From: Variovorax brevis
Lineage (GTDB): Bacteria; Pseudomonadota; Gammaproteobacteria; Burkholderiales; Burkholderiaceae_C
Direction: 5' to 3'
NCBI RefSeq assembly: GCF_030317105.1
Contig: NZ_JASZYG010000003.1
Span: 770,790 to 834,789, forward strand
DNA: 64,000 nt
The notes beneath the pieces were generated by a model, which searched no databases, was not told the origin of the DNA, and was given only the letters and a program-made list of their open reading frames with translations. Positions within the stretch are counted from its first letter, which is position 1; each line of letters opens with the position of its first letter. This document shows positions 28,517 through 37,098 of the stretch, piece after piece. A program made the position numbers and the translations under genes.

Positions 28517-29156
28517 CATCGCCGGCGCGTCCACTGCGGGTGCTGATCCTCGCGTTCGACGGGGTGGAAGCGCTGGACTTTGCAGGCCCCTTCGAAGTCT
28601 TCACGACGGCGAGCCGGGTGCATGCGCGCCGTCACCCTGGCGAAGCGCCACTGTTCGACGTGAAGCGGTGGCTGACGTAGCGGCAACCGGCGCTCCGGTG
28701 ATGGCTCGCGCCGGCCTGAGACTGCTGCCGGACCACACGCTCGCCGACGCGCCGCAAGCCGATGTTTTGATCGTGCCCGGCGGCGTGGTGGACGCGCCGA
28801 TGCAAAGCGCCGCCGTCCTCTCATGGATCGCAGCGCAGGCGCGGTCGGCGCAGATCACGGCGTCGGTCTGCACGGGCGCTTTCCTTCTGGCAGCGAGCCG
28901 TGTGCTGCGCGATCAACGTGTGACGACGCACTGGGAAGACGTGGCCGACCTGAGATCACAGTTTCCCGAACTCGACGTCGTCGACGACGTGCGGTGGGTC
29001 GACAACGGCCGCACCGTCACGTCCGCCGGCATCAGCGCAGGCATCGACATGAGCCTGCATCTGGTGTCGCGCCTTGCAGGCCACGAATTGGCGCAGCGCA
29101 CCGCGCGCCAGATGGACTTCACATGGACGATGAATCCCGTCGCCCTGTCCGCGTAG
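28513..29156 (+). pseudogene. DJ-1/PfpI family protein, frameshifted
   Basis: The frame opening at 28513 (overlapping the previous stop, ATGA) reads RVLILAFDGVEALDFAGPFE and then meets a TAG at 28678. The rest of the family is in the next frame from about 28666: VADVAATGAPVMARAG, ADVLIVPGGVVDAP, SVCTGAFLLAASRVL with the nucleophile-elbow Cys, and GRTVTSAGISAGIDMSLHLV. One missing base near 28665-28668 (AAG CGG) restores a single frame of about 214 codons. Either a recent pseudogene or a sequencing error. Confidence 0.8.
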
Positions 29157-30121
29157 TCTTCGCGCTGCTCGACGACAGCCTCGTGCTCGATTGGGCCGGG
29201 CCGGCGGAGGCCTTGCGCATCGCCAACCAACTGTTGCTCGCAGGCGGACAGCCCGAGCGCTTCGTGCTGGAGTTCTGCAGCCCGCGCGCCGCGTCCGTCA
29301 CCTCGGTCGGCGTCAAGCTCAGCGGTTTGGCGCCTTTGCCTGCTGACTTGGCCATGGGACCTGCCTGGATCGTGCTCGTCGGACAGCCGGGTCGCACGAT
29401 CCGCGTCGACAGCGCCGAGGCCCGGGAACTCATTCATTGGCTTCGCGGCCTTCGCTTCAGCCGTGGACAGCTGGAACTGGTCACCATTTGCGCTGGCGCC
29501 CTGCTTGCAGCGCATGCCGGCGCGCTGGCCGGCCGTCGCGCGACGACGCATCACCATCATCTGCAAGAGTTGCGACAGGTCGAGCCGCGTTGCGACGTGG
29601 TGGCCAATCGCGTGTTCGTGCCCGATGCGCCGGTCTACAGCAGTGCCGGGGTCACCACGGGCATCGACCTGGTGCTGCATCGCATTGCCCAGACCTGCGA
29701 TGAAGCACTCGCAGCGAAGGTCGCGCAAACGATGGTGGTGGCGCAGCGACGCGGCCCGAACGACCCCGAACTGTCGCCCTTCCTGGCCTATCGCAATCAC
29801 CTGCACGCCGCCCTGCATCGCGTGCAGGACGCCGTCAGCGAGCAACCGCAAGCCGAGTGGAGCGTGCCGCGCATGGCCGACGTGGGCCACACCTCGCCGC
29901 GCCACCTGACGCGCCTGTTCGTCGAACACGCCGGTGTCGCGCCATTGACCTATCTGCGGCGCCTGCGGCTGGCCAGTGCACAGGTGGCACTTCAATCCGG
30001 CGCCAGCGTCACCCGCGCTGCCGAGCTTTCCGGCTTTGGTTCCGACATGCAACTGCGCCGCGCTTGGCGCACCTTCGGACTGCCCGGCTCGCCTTCCGGC
30101 GAGAAGGCCACGCGTCAATAG
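29123..30121 (+). CDS. GlxA-family transcriptional regulator (DJ-1/PfpI plus AraC HTH)
   Basis: 332-residue regulator. The N-terminal DJ-1/PfpI-like domain (RVVFALLDDSLVLDWAGPAE, TICAGALLAAHAGALAG, YSSAGVTTGIDLVLH) is followed by a C-terminal AraC-type double helix-turn-helix (about 235-325: MADVGHTSPRHLTRLFVEHAG, TRAAELSGFGSDMQLRRAWR). Start at 29123 overlaps the preceding DJ-1 gene by 34 nt. The N-terminal domain is a paralogue of that gene. It probably controls the cluster; 27905-27919 is a candidate site. Confidence 0.88.
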   Translation: MDDESRRPVRVVFALLDDSLVLDWAGPAEALRIANQLLLAGGQPERFVLEFCSPRAASVTSVGVKLSGLAPLPADLAMGPAWIVLVGQPGRTIRVDSAEARELIHWLRGLRFSRGQLELVTICAGALLAAHAGALAGRRATTHHHHLQELRQVEPRCDVVANRVFVPDAPVYSSAGVTTGIDLVLHRIAQTCDEALAAKVAQTMVVAQRRGPNDPELSPFLAYRNHLHAALHRVQDAVSEQPQAEWSVPRMADVGHTSPRHLTRLFVEHAGVAPLTYLRRLRLASAQVALQSGASVTRAAELSGFGSDMQLRRAWRTFGLPGSPSGEKATRQ

Positions 30122-30133
30122 GGACGCATAGAG

Positions 30134-30571
30134 CTATAGGTATCCGCAGAAACGCAAGACGTGCCCGTCCGGTTCGCGGATGGCGAACTCGCGCAAGCCC
30201 CAAGGCTGCGACACCAAGGGCTCGATGACCTTCACGCCGCGCTTCACATACGCTGCATAGAGCCCGTCCACGTCGTTCCCGACGTGAATCACGATCTCGC
30301 CCTTCCACGCGCGGCTGCCGCTGGTCGCCATGTCGGTACCGCATTGCCACAAGCGGATGTAGACCGGATCGCCATGACTGCGGTCGTCGCCCTTCTTCAC
30401 GCGCGCATAGCTTGGCGGCTCGCCGGCGATGAAGTCGATCTCGAAGCCCAGCACGTCCCGAAAATAACGCGCGGCACGCGCGGCGTCCGCCACCGGCAGC
30501 ACCGGCTGCACCCCGTGAAACTGGTGCAGCGTGCCCAGATCGGGTGCTTTGGGCGCGGTGGTGGGATCCAT
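30134..30571 (-). CDS. VOC-family (glyoxalase/bleomycin-resistance-like) protein
   Basis: 145-residue protein of the vicinal-oxygen-chelate fold: two halves with VQPVLPVADAARAARYFRDVLGF and PWGLREFAIREPDGHVLRFC. Family members are dioxygenases, isomerases or antibiotic-binding proteins; function cannot be assigned. Convergent with the GlxA-like gene and 11 nt downstream of the SirB1-like gene. Confidence 0.85.
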   Translation of the reverse strand: MDPTTAPKAPDLGTLHQFHGVQPVLPVADAARAARYFRDVLGFEIDFIAGEPPSYARVKKGDDRSHGDPVYIRLWQCGTDMATSGSRAWKGEIVIHVGNDVDGLYAAYVKRGVKVIEPLVSQPWGLREFAIREPDGHVLRFCGYL

Positions 30572-30582
30572 CGCGCGCGACG

Positions 30583-31434
30583 CTAGTTGGAGGCGCGGCG
30601 CAAGGCGACGCAGCGTTCGGCAATGGCGTCGATGTCCAGCGCATCTTCGGCGCGCGCGAGATAGGTTTCCAGGTCGCGCACGGCGTAGGCCAGATTGCCC
30701 TGTTCCGCATGCGCCAGCCCACGGTCGCGGTATTCGTTCCAGGCGTCCGGCAGCAAGGCAATGAGCCGGTCTTGCACGGCAATCGCGCGCTGCCAGTCTT
30801 CTTGCGTCTGGTGGATTTCCTTCAGGTTGCGCAGCATGCGCGAAATGATTTCGCGCGGCGTCGCAGGCTGGAGGTACAGGCCCAGCGGCACATCAAACTC
30901 GCCGACCAGCCCGTTGCCGCGCTTGTAGGGCTCCAGCCGCTCGCTGAGTTCTTCGCGCGACAAAGAACGTCCCGTGAAAGGATCGATCACGACCTGCCCT
31001 TTGGGCAAGGTCACCTTCAGCATGAAGTGCCCCGGAAAACCGACGCCGCGCGCGTGCAGGTTCAGCCCGTGGGCCAGTTCCAGCCACAGCACCGCCAGCG
31101 AAATGGGAATGCCGCGGCGCGTGCGCAGCACCGCATTCAGATAGCTGTTGTCAGGATCGTAGTAATCGTTGACGTTGCCGCCGAAACTCAGGTCATGAAA
31201 GAAGAACTGGTTGAGCGCGCGAAGTCGCTGCAAGGGCGCCGCATCGGCCGGAAGCCGGCGCTTGAGTCGCGCAAGAAGCTGATCGACATCGCCCAGCACC
31301 TGCTGCACGTCCAATTCAGGGTATTCGTCCTGCGCAATGCTCGCAGCCGCCTCGAGCAGCGGAAAGTGTTCGTCGCTGCTGACGAGTGTTCGGAAGTATT
31401 CGAGGGCCGTGGGGGCCGAAATGCTCAGGGACAT
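30583..31434 (-). CDS. SirB1-like transglutaminase-fold/TPR protein
   Basis: 283-residue protein with an N-terminal transglutaminase-like domain of the SirB1 family (FFHDLSFGGNVNDYYDPDNS, RRGIPISLAVLWLELA, GVGFPGHFMLKV) and a C-terminal helical TPR-like part (AWNEYRDRGLAHAEQGNLAYAV). Function of the family is unknown; a regulatory or scaffolding role is suspected. Located 47 nt downstream of murJ on the same strand. Confidence 0.85.
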   Translation of the reverse strand: MSLSISAPTALEYFRTLVSSDEHFPLLEAAASIAQDEYPELDVQQVLGDVDQLLARLKRRLPADAAPLQRLRALNQFFFHDLSFGGNVNDYYDPDNSYLNAVLRTRRGIPISLAVLWLELAHGLNLHARGVGFPGHFMLKVTLPKGQVVIDPFTGRSLSREELSERLEPYKRGNGLVGEFDVPLGLYLQPATPREIISRMLRNLKEIHQTQEDWQRAIAVQDRLIALLPDAWNEYRDRGLAHAEQGNLAYAVRDLETYLARAEDALDIDAIAERCVALRRASN

Positions 31435-31481
31435 GTGTCTTTGTAGTGGACGCTTCAGGGAGCGTCAAGACGCGAAGCGAT

Positions 31482-33047
31482 TCACCGCCGAACAAAGGCA
31501 CGCAACTTGAGTCCCGTGGCAAGAAGCACCACAAAATACAACACCCCCGCGCCCACGATCATGCCCGCCATGAGCCCGATGCGCACCATGGGTTCGGCCC
31601 GTAGCGCGACCCAGTTGAAGTGCTGCGCACCCCAATAGAGAAAGCCCCCCATCACCAGCGCGGCAGCGACAATCCGCGCGCCGAACAGGAGCCAGCCCGG
31701 CTCCGGCTTGAAGGTGCCCATGCGGATCAGGCCCACGAGCAGCCACAGCGAATTGACGAGCGCGCCGATGCCAATCGACAGCGTCAGCGCCGCGTGCTGC
31801 AGGTGCGGCACCAGGAAGAAGTTCAAGACCTGCGTGAAGATCAGCACCCCGATGGCGATGCGCATGGGCGTTCGCATGTCGTGGCGCGCGTAATACCCGG
31901 GCGCAAGCACCTTGATGGCCACGATGCCGAACAAGCCGACGCCGTAGCCCACGAGCGCAGAGGTGGTGCGCTGGACATCCACGTCCTGGTAGTGGCCATA
32001 GTGAAACAGCACGGCGACGAGCGGCCCGGAGAACACCAGCAGGGCCACGGCGCAAGGCACGGAAAGAAGCGACACGATGCGCAGACCCCAATCCAGCATC
32101 GCCGAATAGCGTGCTTCGTCCCCGGAGGCGCGCGCGCCGGCCAGTTGCGGCATGAGCACGACGCCCAGCGCCACGCCCAGCATGGCCGTCGGAAACTCCA
32201 TCAGGCGATCGGCATTGGTCACCCACGTCACGCTGCCGGGCGCCAGGTGCGAGGCGATTTGCGTGTTGATGAGCAGCGAGATCTGCGCCACGCTCACCCC
32301 CAGCAGCGCCGGGAGCATCAGCCGCATGACCTTGCGCGTCGTCGGGTCGTTCCACGCCGCGCGAATCGCGCCGAAGCTCGCGCCGATGCGCGGCAACAGC
32401 CCGATGCGGCGCAACGATGGCAATTGCAGCGCCAATTGCAGGACACCGCCCACCATCACCCCGATGCATTGCGCATAAATCGGCTCGATGCCGTGCGCGC
32501 GAAACCAGGGCGCGCCGATGACGATCGAGGAAATCAGGCAGATGTTGAGCAGCACCGGCGAAGCCGCCGGAATCGCGAACTGGCGCCAGGTGTTGAGAAT
32601 GCCGCCCGCCAGCGCCACCAGCGACATGAAGCCGATGTAGGGAAACATCCAGCGCGTCATGACCACGGCCGCGTCGAAGCCGTGGGTCGTCTGCTTGAGG
32701 CCGCTGGCCATGGCCAGCACCATCAGCGGCGCGGCGACGACCCCGGCGATGCACAGCACCACCAGCGCCCAGGTGAGCAGCGTGGCGACATGGTCGACCA
32801 GTTCCTTGGCGCCGGCGTCACCCTGCTCGGCCTTGCGCGCCGCCAGCACCGGCACGAAGGCCTGGCTGAAGGCACCCTCGCCGAAAACCCGACGGAAAAG
32901 GTTGGGAATGCGAAAAGCGACGTTGAACGCGTCGGTCAACGCGCTGACGCCGAATACCGACGCCATCAGCACGTCACGAATGAGGCCGGTGATGCGCGAA
33001 GCGAGCGTCAGCAGGGAAACGGTGGAGGCGGATTTGAACAGGGACAC
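31482..33047 (-). CDS. murJ: Lipid II flippase
   Basis: Essential inner-membrane flippase for the peptidoglycan precursor lipid II. The GTG at 33047 (VSLFKSASTVSLLTLASRITG) gives 521 residues, the family length, with about 14 membrane segments. ASVFGVSALTDAFNVAFRIP-NLFRRVFGEGAFSQAFVP is the conserved first-loop region. An upstream in-frame extension runs through a dispersed repeat and is not supported. Divergent from rpsT, the conserved murJ-rpsT pairing. Confidence 0.93.
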   Translation of the reverse strand: MSLFKSASTVSLLTLASRITGLIRDVLMASVFGVSALTDAFNVAFRIPNLFRRVFGEGAFSQAFVPVLAARKAEQGDAGAKELVDHVATLLTWALVVLCIAGVVAAPLMVLAMASGLKQTTHGFDAAVVMTRWMFPYIGFMSLVALAGGILNTWRQFAIPAASPVLLNICLISSIVIGAPWFRAHGIEPIYAQCIGVMVGGVLQLALQLPSLRRIGLLPRIGASFGAIRAAWNDPTTRKVMRLMLPALLGVSVAQISLLINTQIASHLAPGSVTWVTNADRLMEFPTAMLGVALGVVLMPQLAGARASGDEARYSAMLDWGLRIVSLLSVPCAVALLVFSGPLVAVLFHYGHYQDVDVQRTTSALVGYGVGLFGIVAIKVLAPGYYARHDMRTPMRIAIGVLIFTQVLNFFLVPHLQHAALTLSIGIGALVNSLWLLVGLIRMGTFKPEPGWLLFGARIVAAALVMGGFLYWGAQHFNWVALRAEPMVRIGLMAGMIVGAGVLYFVVLLATGLKLRAFVRR

Positions 33048-33173
33048 AGCGCGGGAAGTGTAGGTGCTGCCCGCCCCACCCCTTTTTCCGAGCGATCCAG
33101 CAGTGCAGAACATTCGACGCGTTCTCCAGCCCTTCGGCGTGTTTTCGCACGGCAAGCGCAGCGAAGCCCGTTC

Positions 33174-33268
33174 GTGAAACACCGCGGAACCGGCTTCGCC
33201 GGGCCGCTGGTGTTGCCCCCGGCAGGGGGTTGGAGGAGCGGCACGAAGTGCCGCGGAGCCTGGGGGCG
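33174..33268 (+). repeat. Dispersed extragenic repeat, copy A
   Basis: About 95 nt starting GTGAAACACCGCGGAACCGG and ending CCTGGGGGCG. It matches, with scattered substitutions, the reverse complement of 45111-45203. It lies between murJ and rpsT, ending about 20 nt before the rpsT promoter box. The murJ-rpsT gap (33048-33342) otherwise holds only that promoter. Confidence 0.85.
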
Positions 33269-33288
33269 AGCCCGTTTTCCCGGGGCGG

Positions 33289-33304
33289 GCTATAATCTTT
33301 GGCT
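33289..33304 (+). promoter_or_regulatory. Promoter box of rpsT (GCTATAATCTTTGGCT)
   Basis: Perfect TATAAT at 33291-33296 plus GGCT; identical over 16 bases to the rplS box. Predicted start near 33303, 40 nt before the rpsT ATG. No recognisable -35. Confidence 0.75.
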
Positions 33305-33342
33305 TTGCTGCATCATCCCCAGACACAAGGAAACCTTAAGTC

Positions 33343-33645
33343 ATGGCATCTACCAAGCCCAAGAAAAAGAACCCGCGCCTCGCGTCGGGCCGCAAGCGCG
33401 TCCGTCAGGACGTCAAGCTCAACGCTGCGAACACCTCGCTGCGTTCCAAATACCGTACCGCTGTCAAGAACGTCGAAAAGGCTGTTCTGGCTGGCGACAA
33501 GACCAAGGCTGCCGAACTCTTCGCCAAGGCGCAGAGCATCGTCGACACCGTCGCCGACAAGGGCATCTTCCACAAGAACAAGGCAGCTCGCGACAAGAGC
33601 CGCCTGTCTGCCAAGGTCAAGGCCCTGGCAACCGCCGCCGCCTGA
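33343..33645 (+). CDS. rpsT: 30S ribosomal protein S20
   Basis: Small-subunit protein binding the 16S 5' domain and helix 44. 100 residues, Lys/Ala-rich and helical ([19 protein letters not shown] ... [19 protein letters not shown]). Monocistronic, with its own promoter and terminator, as usual for rpsT. Confidence 0.97.
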   Translation: MASTKPKKKNPRLASGRKRVRQDVKLNAANTSLRSKYRTAVKNVEKAVLAGDKTKAAELFAKAQSIVDTVADKGIFHKNKAARDKSRLSAKVKALATAAA

Positions 33646-33718
33646 GGCCTATCAGGCAAACAGCCCGGACCGCCCGTCGGTCCGCCGTTTGATCGGGGTG
33701 CGCTGCAGCAAAAAAAGA

Positions 33719-33743
33719 AAAACCGCCTTCGGGCGGTTTTTTC
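33719..33743 (+). terminator. Intrinsic terminator of rpsT
   Basis: AAAACCGCC-TTCG-GGCGGTTTTTT: a stable UUCG-type tetraloop hairpin with T tract. A second small hairpin (CGGACCG/CGGTCCG near 33667-33685) precedes it. Because A runs flank the stem, it may also end the convergent minus-strand transcript. Confidence 0.9.
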
Positions 33744-33786
33744 TTGGGCGATCGAAAAGTCTCCGATCGCATTTTCCTGAAAGCGA

Positions 33787-34284
33787 TCAGCTTGGATCGA
33801 ACTTGACCTTGTCCAGCGCCGTCTGGGCGCACTGCTCGTCCAGGTGTCCGCCCGGCGCGCCGCCCACGCCCACGGCGCCGATGACTTCATTGCCAGACTT
33901 GATCGGCAAGCCGCCGCCCAGCAGCAGGAAGCCCGGCAGGTTGACCAGGTTCGCGGCGCCGGGGTTCTTTTGGGCGCCTTCCATCATGGCCTTCGTGGGG
34001 CTCTTGGCCGAAGCCGAGGTCCACGCCTTGCGCTCGCTGGACGCCAGCGTGTGCGGGCCGGCGTTGTCGGCGCGCTGCACGGCCAGCACGACGCCGGCGC
34101 GATCGACGACGGTCGCGGCAACGGCGTAGCCATTGGCGGCACAAGCGGCCACGGCACCGGCGGCGACCTGGTTGGCTGCTTCGAGCGACAGGCTCTTCTG
34201 GGTGTTGACGGTTGCGGCTTGGGCATGGACGCCGACGGCGGCAAGGGCGAGCGAGGCGGCAACGAAACGGGGGCTGAAACGCAT
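33787..34284 (-). CDS. GlcG/HbpS-family exported protein
   Basis: Exported protein of 165 residues. The signal peptide MRFSPRFVAASLALAAVGVHAQA ends near residue 22-23 (written in parts: basic MRFSPR, hydrophobic core, then VHAQA). The mature part has the GlcG/HbpS signature VVDRAGVVLAVQRADNAGPHTL and GGGLPIKSGNEVIGAVGVGG. Relatives bind haem or are found in glycolate loci; function here is unknown. It lies 133 nt downstream of a FixJ/DctB-type two-component pair on the same strand, possibly co-regulated. Confidence 0.85.
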   Translation of the reverse strand: MRFSPRFVAASLALAAVGVHAQAATVNTQKSLSLEAANQVAAGAVAACAANGYAVAATVVDRAGVVLAVQRADNAGPHTLASSERKAWTSASAKSPTKAMMEGAQKNPGAANLVNLPGFLLLGGGLPIKSGNEVIGAVGVGGAPGGHLDEQCAQTALDKVKFDPS

Positions 34285-34417
34285 TGGGATCTCCAGAGTG
34301 TCTGAGTAGTGATGCGGGGCCTGATCGCCACCGCTGCACGCACTGTAGAAACGGCGAGCCGCCGGGTAAATTCGTACGGCTACGCGCGGCGCTCCGTAGT
34401 TCTACGAGGTCAGCCGC

Positions 34418-35047
34418 TTACGCAGCCGCGTCGACGAGATCGGCGTAGTGCCGGATCATCTGCGCCAGCGAATCGCATTCGAGCTTGGCGAAGACGTTGG
34501 CGCGATGGCTTTCAACGGTGCGCGGTGACAGCTGCAGCGACTTCGCAATCTCCTTGTTGGTCAAGCCCTGCACGATGAGGGCCAGCACTTCGCGTTCACG
34601 TTCAGACAACTGGGCGAATCGCGCACGCGCCACCTGATCCGTCTTGCCGCGCTCACGCGACCTCACGTGGTTCTGCACGGCCAGCCGCAGGGCTTCGAGA
34701 AGGTCCTCATCGTTCACCGGCTTCTCGAGGAATTCGGCTGCGCCCGCCTTGAAGGCACGACGGCACATCTCGACCGTTGCGTGCCCCGTCAGCATCAGGA
34801 TGGGCTGGTCCACGCCCTGGGCGATGAGCGTGTCGAGCAGGCTGAGCCCGCTCACGCCCGGCATGCGCACGTCCAGTACGATCGCGCCGATGCCGCTGCG
34901 GTCGAAACCCGTTACGAACTCCAGCGGGTCGCTCCACGTCTGCACACGCAAGCCGATGGTGCCGATGAGCAGCGCCAGGCTTTCGCGAACGGCCGCGTCG
35001 TCGTCGATCAGGTGAATCAGCGGTGATTGCGGAGCGTTCATCGTCAT
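34418..35047 (-). CDS. Response regulator, FixJ/NarL type
   Basis: 209-residue two-component regulator: receiver domain with phospho-acceptor Asp59 (AIVLDVRMPGVSGL), LTGHATVEM and EKPV; then a LuxR-type helix-turn-helix (LSEREREVLALIVQGLTNKE, about 150-205). Start MTMNAPQ at 35047 overlaps the kinase stop by 4 nt, so the two are co-translated. Confidence 0.9.
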   Translation of the reverse strand: MTMNAPQSPLIHLIDDDAAVRESLALLIGTIGLRVQTWSDPLEFVTGFDRSGIGAIVLDVRMPGVSGLSLLDTLIAQGVDQPILMLTGHATVEMCRRAFKAGAAEFLEKPVNDEDLLEALRLAVQNHVRSRERGKTDQVARARFAQLSEREREVLALIVQGLTNKEIAKSLQLSPRTVESHRANVFAKLECDSLAQMIRHYADLVDAAA

Positions 35048-36528
35048 GCCGAATGCACGGGTTGAGGAAGGGTCAGGGTGAAGCAGGCGCCGCCCGCCTG
35101 CGCGGGCGCCACGGTGAGTGTGCCGCTCATTTCCTGCGCGAGGGTTTCGCACAAGCTCAGGCCCAAGCCCAGTCCGTGCTCGCGCGTGCTGAAGAACGGC
35201 TCGAAGATGCGCGACATCGTCTCGGGCGGAATGCCGGGGCCGTTGTCGCACACCTGGACCTGGCAGCGGCCCTCGCCCGCGGCCCCATACAGCACGGAAA
35301 TGCGCCGCCCGCCCGCGCCGTGTTGCGCCAGGGCCTGCATCGCATTGACCAGCAGGTTGTGAACGATCTGCTCCACAGCCACTGGGTCGCCCTGGGCCCG
35401 CAGGCTCTGGGCGCTGTGCGCACTGCCCAAGGGACTCAGCGTCGCTGCAATGCCATGCCGGGCGAATTCGGGTTCCAGCAGATGCAGCGCGCGCTGCAGG
35501 ACGTCGGCGAGCACCAAGGCCTGGCTCCGTCCCTCGGCCGTCGGTCGCTCGATCACCCGCCGCAAGCGGCCCACGACGTCGGCCGCACGGCGCGCCTGGT
35601 CGACGGCATTGCCCATGGCGGTGCGCGCCGTTGCCAAGTCTTCCGCGGAGGCATCGTCGAGCAGCCGACGCGCCGCCTGCGTGTTGGCGAGCACCGCCGT
35701 CAGCGGCTGGTTCAGTTCGTGCGCCATGCCGGCGGCGAGTTCGCCCAGGGCGTTGAGGCGCGCGACCTGGCCGAATCGCACCATCTCCTCCGCACGGCGC
35801 CGTTCGGTGCGCTGGCGCTGCCATGCGCGCAATCCGGCCAGCACGACGGCCACGCCCACGATCCAGGCCGTCATCGGGCCCCAGGGCAATTCACGCAGGC
35901 GCACGTCGCGGTCGGCGGCCACGTCGAAATCCTGGCTTGCCGAGGCCAGATGCTTGCGGAATGCAAAGTGCCACCAGCCGCCTGCAGCGCTGCCGGGTTG
36001 CACCAGGTATTCGCGCTCGCCCAGGTGCAGCGCCAGTCGCACCGGGCTGGTCTTGGGGTCCATCGGCCAGTCGCTCCACGGCACGGTGCTGGCCAGATCG
36101 ACTTCGAGCGCGTAGCTCACCGGCTGCGCGGCCATCACCAGCCAGTAGCGACCTTTTGTCAGGTCGATCGGCCCCAACTGCGCCCGGCGGGCAGCAAGCG
36201 ATTGCGCCTCCGCCGACGCCAGCCGGGCATCCGGCCACGCCTGCGAGGCGTCACGCCGCACGACGGCCAGGATGGAGGGGTAGACGCTGCTCAGGCGCGA
36301 TTCCGCTTCGCGCCGGTCTTCGCTGCTGCCCAAAAGCGCCAGCGTCGCCAGCACGGCGTCGTACTGCACGACCTGCTGGCTGAGCAGCCGGTGCGCGATG
36401 CGCGCCTGCGTGTCGAAGTCGTCTTGCAACTGGCGCAGGCCGTCGCGCGCGAGCCAGAAGGCGCCGCCTGCGCTGAGCAGCAACCATGCGAGAAGCCAGG
36501 CGCCAATCGAGCGCAACCGATGTTTCAT
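35044..36528 (-). CDS. Sensor histidine kinase, DctB/FixL-like
   Basis: Inner-membrane kinase of 494 residues from MKHRLRSIGAWLLAW. Membrane segments lie at about 9-26 and 219-236 and enclose a periplasmic sensor region of about 190 residues with DctB-like character. The kinase core has the H box GMAHELNQPLTAVLAN (His270), N box VNAMQALAQHG, and G boxes DNGPGIPPE and GLGLGLSLC. Partner of the FixJ-type regulator. The ligand is unknown. Confidence 0.88.
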   Translation of the reverse strand: MKHRLRSIGAWLLAWLLLSAGGAFWLARDGLRQLQDDFDTQARIAHRLLSQQVVQYDAVLATLALLGSSEDRREAESRLSSVYPSILAVVRRDASQAWPDARLASAEAQSLAARRAQLGPIDLTKGRYWLVMAAQPVSYALEVDLASTVPWSDWPMDPKTSPVRLALHLGEREYLVQPGSAAGGWWHFAFRKHLASASQDFDVAADRDVRLRELPWGPMTAWIVGVAVVLAGLRAWQRQRTERRRAEEMVRFGQVARLNALGELAAGMAHELNQPLTAVLANTQAARRLLDDASAEDLATARTAMGNAVDQARRAADVVGRLRRVIERPTAEGRSQALVLADVLQRALHLLEPEFARHGIAATLSPLGSAHSAQSLRAQGDPVAVEQIVHNLLVNAMQALAQHGAGGRRISVLYGAAGEGRCQVQVCDNGPGIPPETMSRIFEPFFSTREHGLGLGLSLCETLAQEMSGTLTVAPAQAGGACFTLTLPQPVHSA

Positions 36529-36583
36529 ATCGGCGGGGATTGTGCGGTGTTTGCGGCGCAGTTCGCGGCGCCGGCGCCAGGGA

Positions 36584-36925
36584 TCAGCGCTTGGGCGCCT
36601 GCGCGGCGGCTTTTTCCAGCGCGTCGGGCACCAAGCAGGCTTCGGCGAACTGAAGGTCGTTGTCGCGCGCAAAGTGAACGACGAAATCCCAGGCCATCGG
36701 CTCGTAGTTGCGCAATTCGTGGTTCACGACGACGCATTTGATGCCGTTGATGACCGTCGGCACGCACCAGGGCGAATAGCTCAGGTGGCTGCCCGGGGTC
36801 GCGCCACCCGGGCGGAACGAGCACATGACGCCCGCCAGTCGCTCGGCCCAGTCGCTTGGCCGGAAGGTGCGGCCGTCGCTCGTGATGCCCTGGATGAAGA
36901 TTTCTTTGGCGTTGGGGGAGACCAT
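36584..36925 (-). CDS. DUF3579 protein
   Basis: 113-residue cytoplasmic protein of unknown function, matching a family I recall as DUF3579, often next to argD/argF in betaproteobacteria. Start MVSPNAKEIFIQGITSDG at 36925. The conserved part is RTFRPSDWAERLAGVMCSF and INGIKCVVVNHELRNYEPMAWDFV (in two parts). Divergent from argD, 173 nt apart. Confidence 0.75.
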   Translation of the reverse strand: MVSPNAKEIFIQGITSDGRTFRPSDWAERLAGVMCSFRPGGATPGSHLSYSPWCVPTVINGIKCVVVNHELRNYEPMAWDFVVHFARDNDLQFAEACLVPDALEKAAAQAPKR

Positions 36926-37098
36926 GGATGGGAGACGTCCGCTGCAATTGCTGCGGCGCACAAGGATTCTACCTTTGGGCCGCGTTTTGCCGCCCGGCAG
37001 GGGGCATTGCAGTGATGCGCAATCCTCAATGAACGCGGTCACACACGGCGCCTAGAATTCGCTTCCTTTCCAAATCGCTCCCCTACCCGGAGAAACGC

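Noticed and set aside
33048..33326. N-terminal extension of murJ by about 90 codons.
   Set aside because: It runs through the dispersed repeat and the rpsT promoter; the GTG at 33047 gives the family length.
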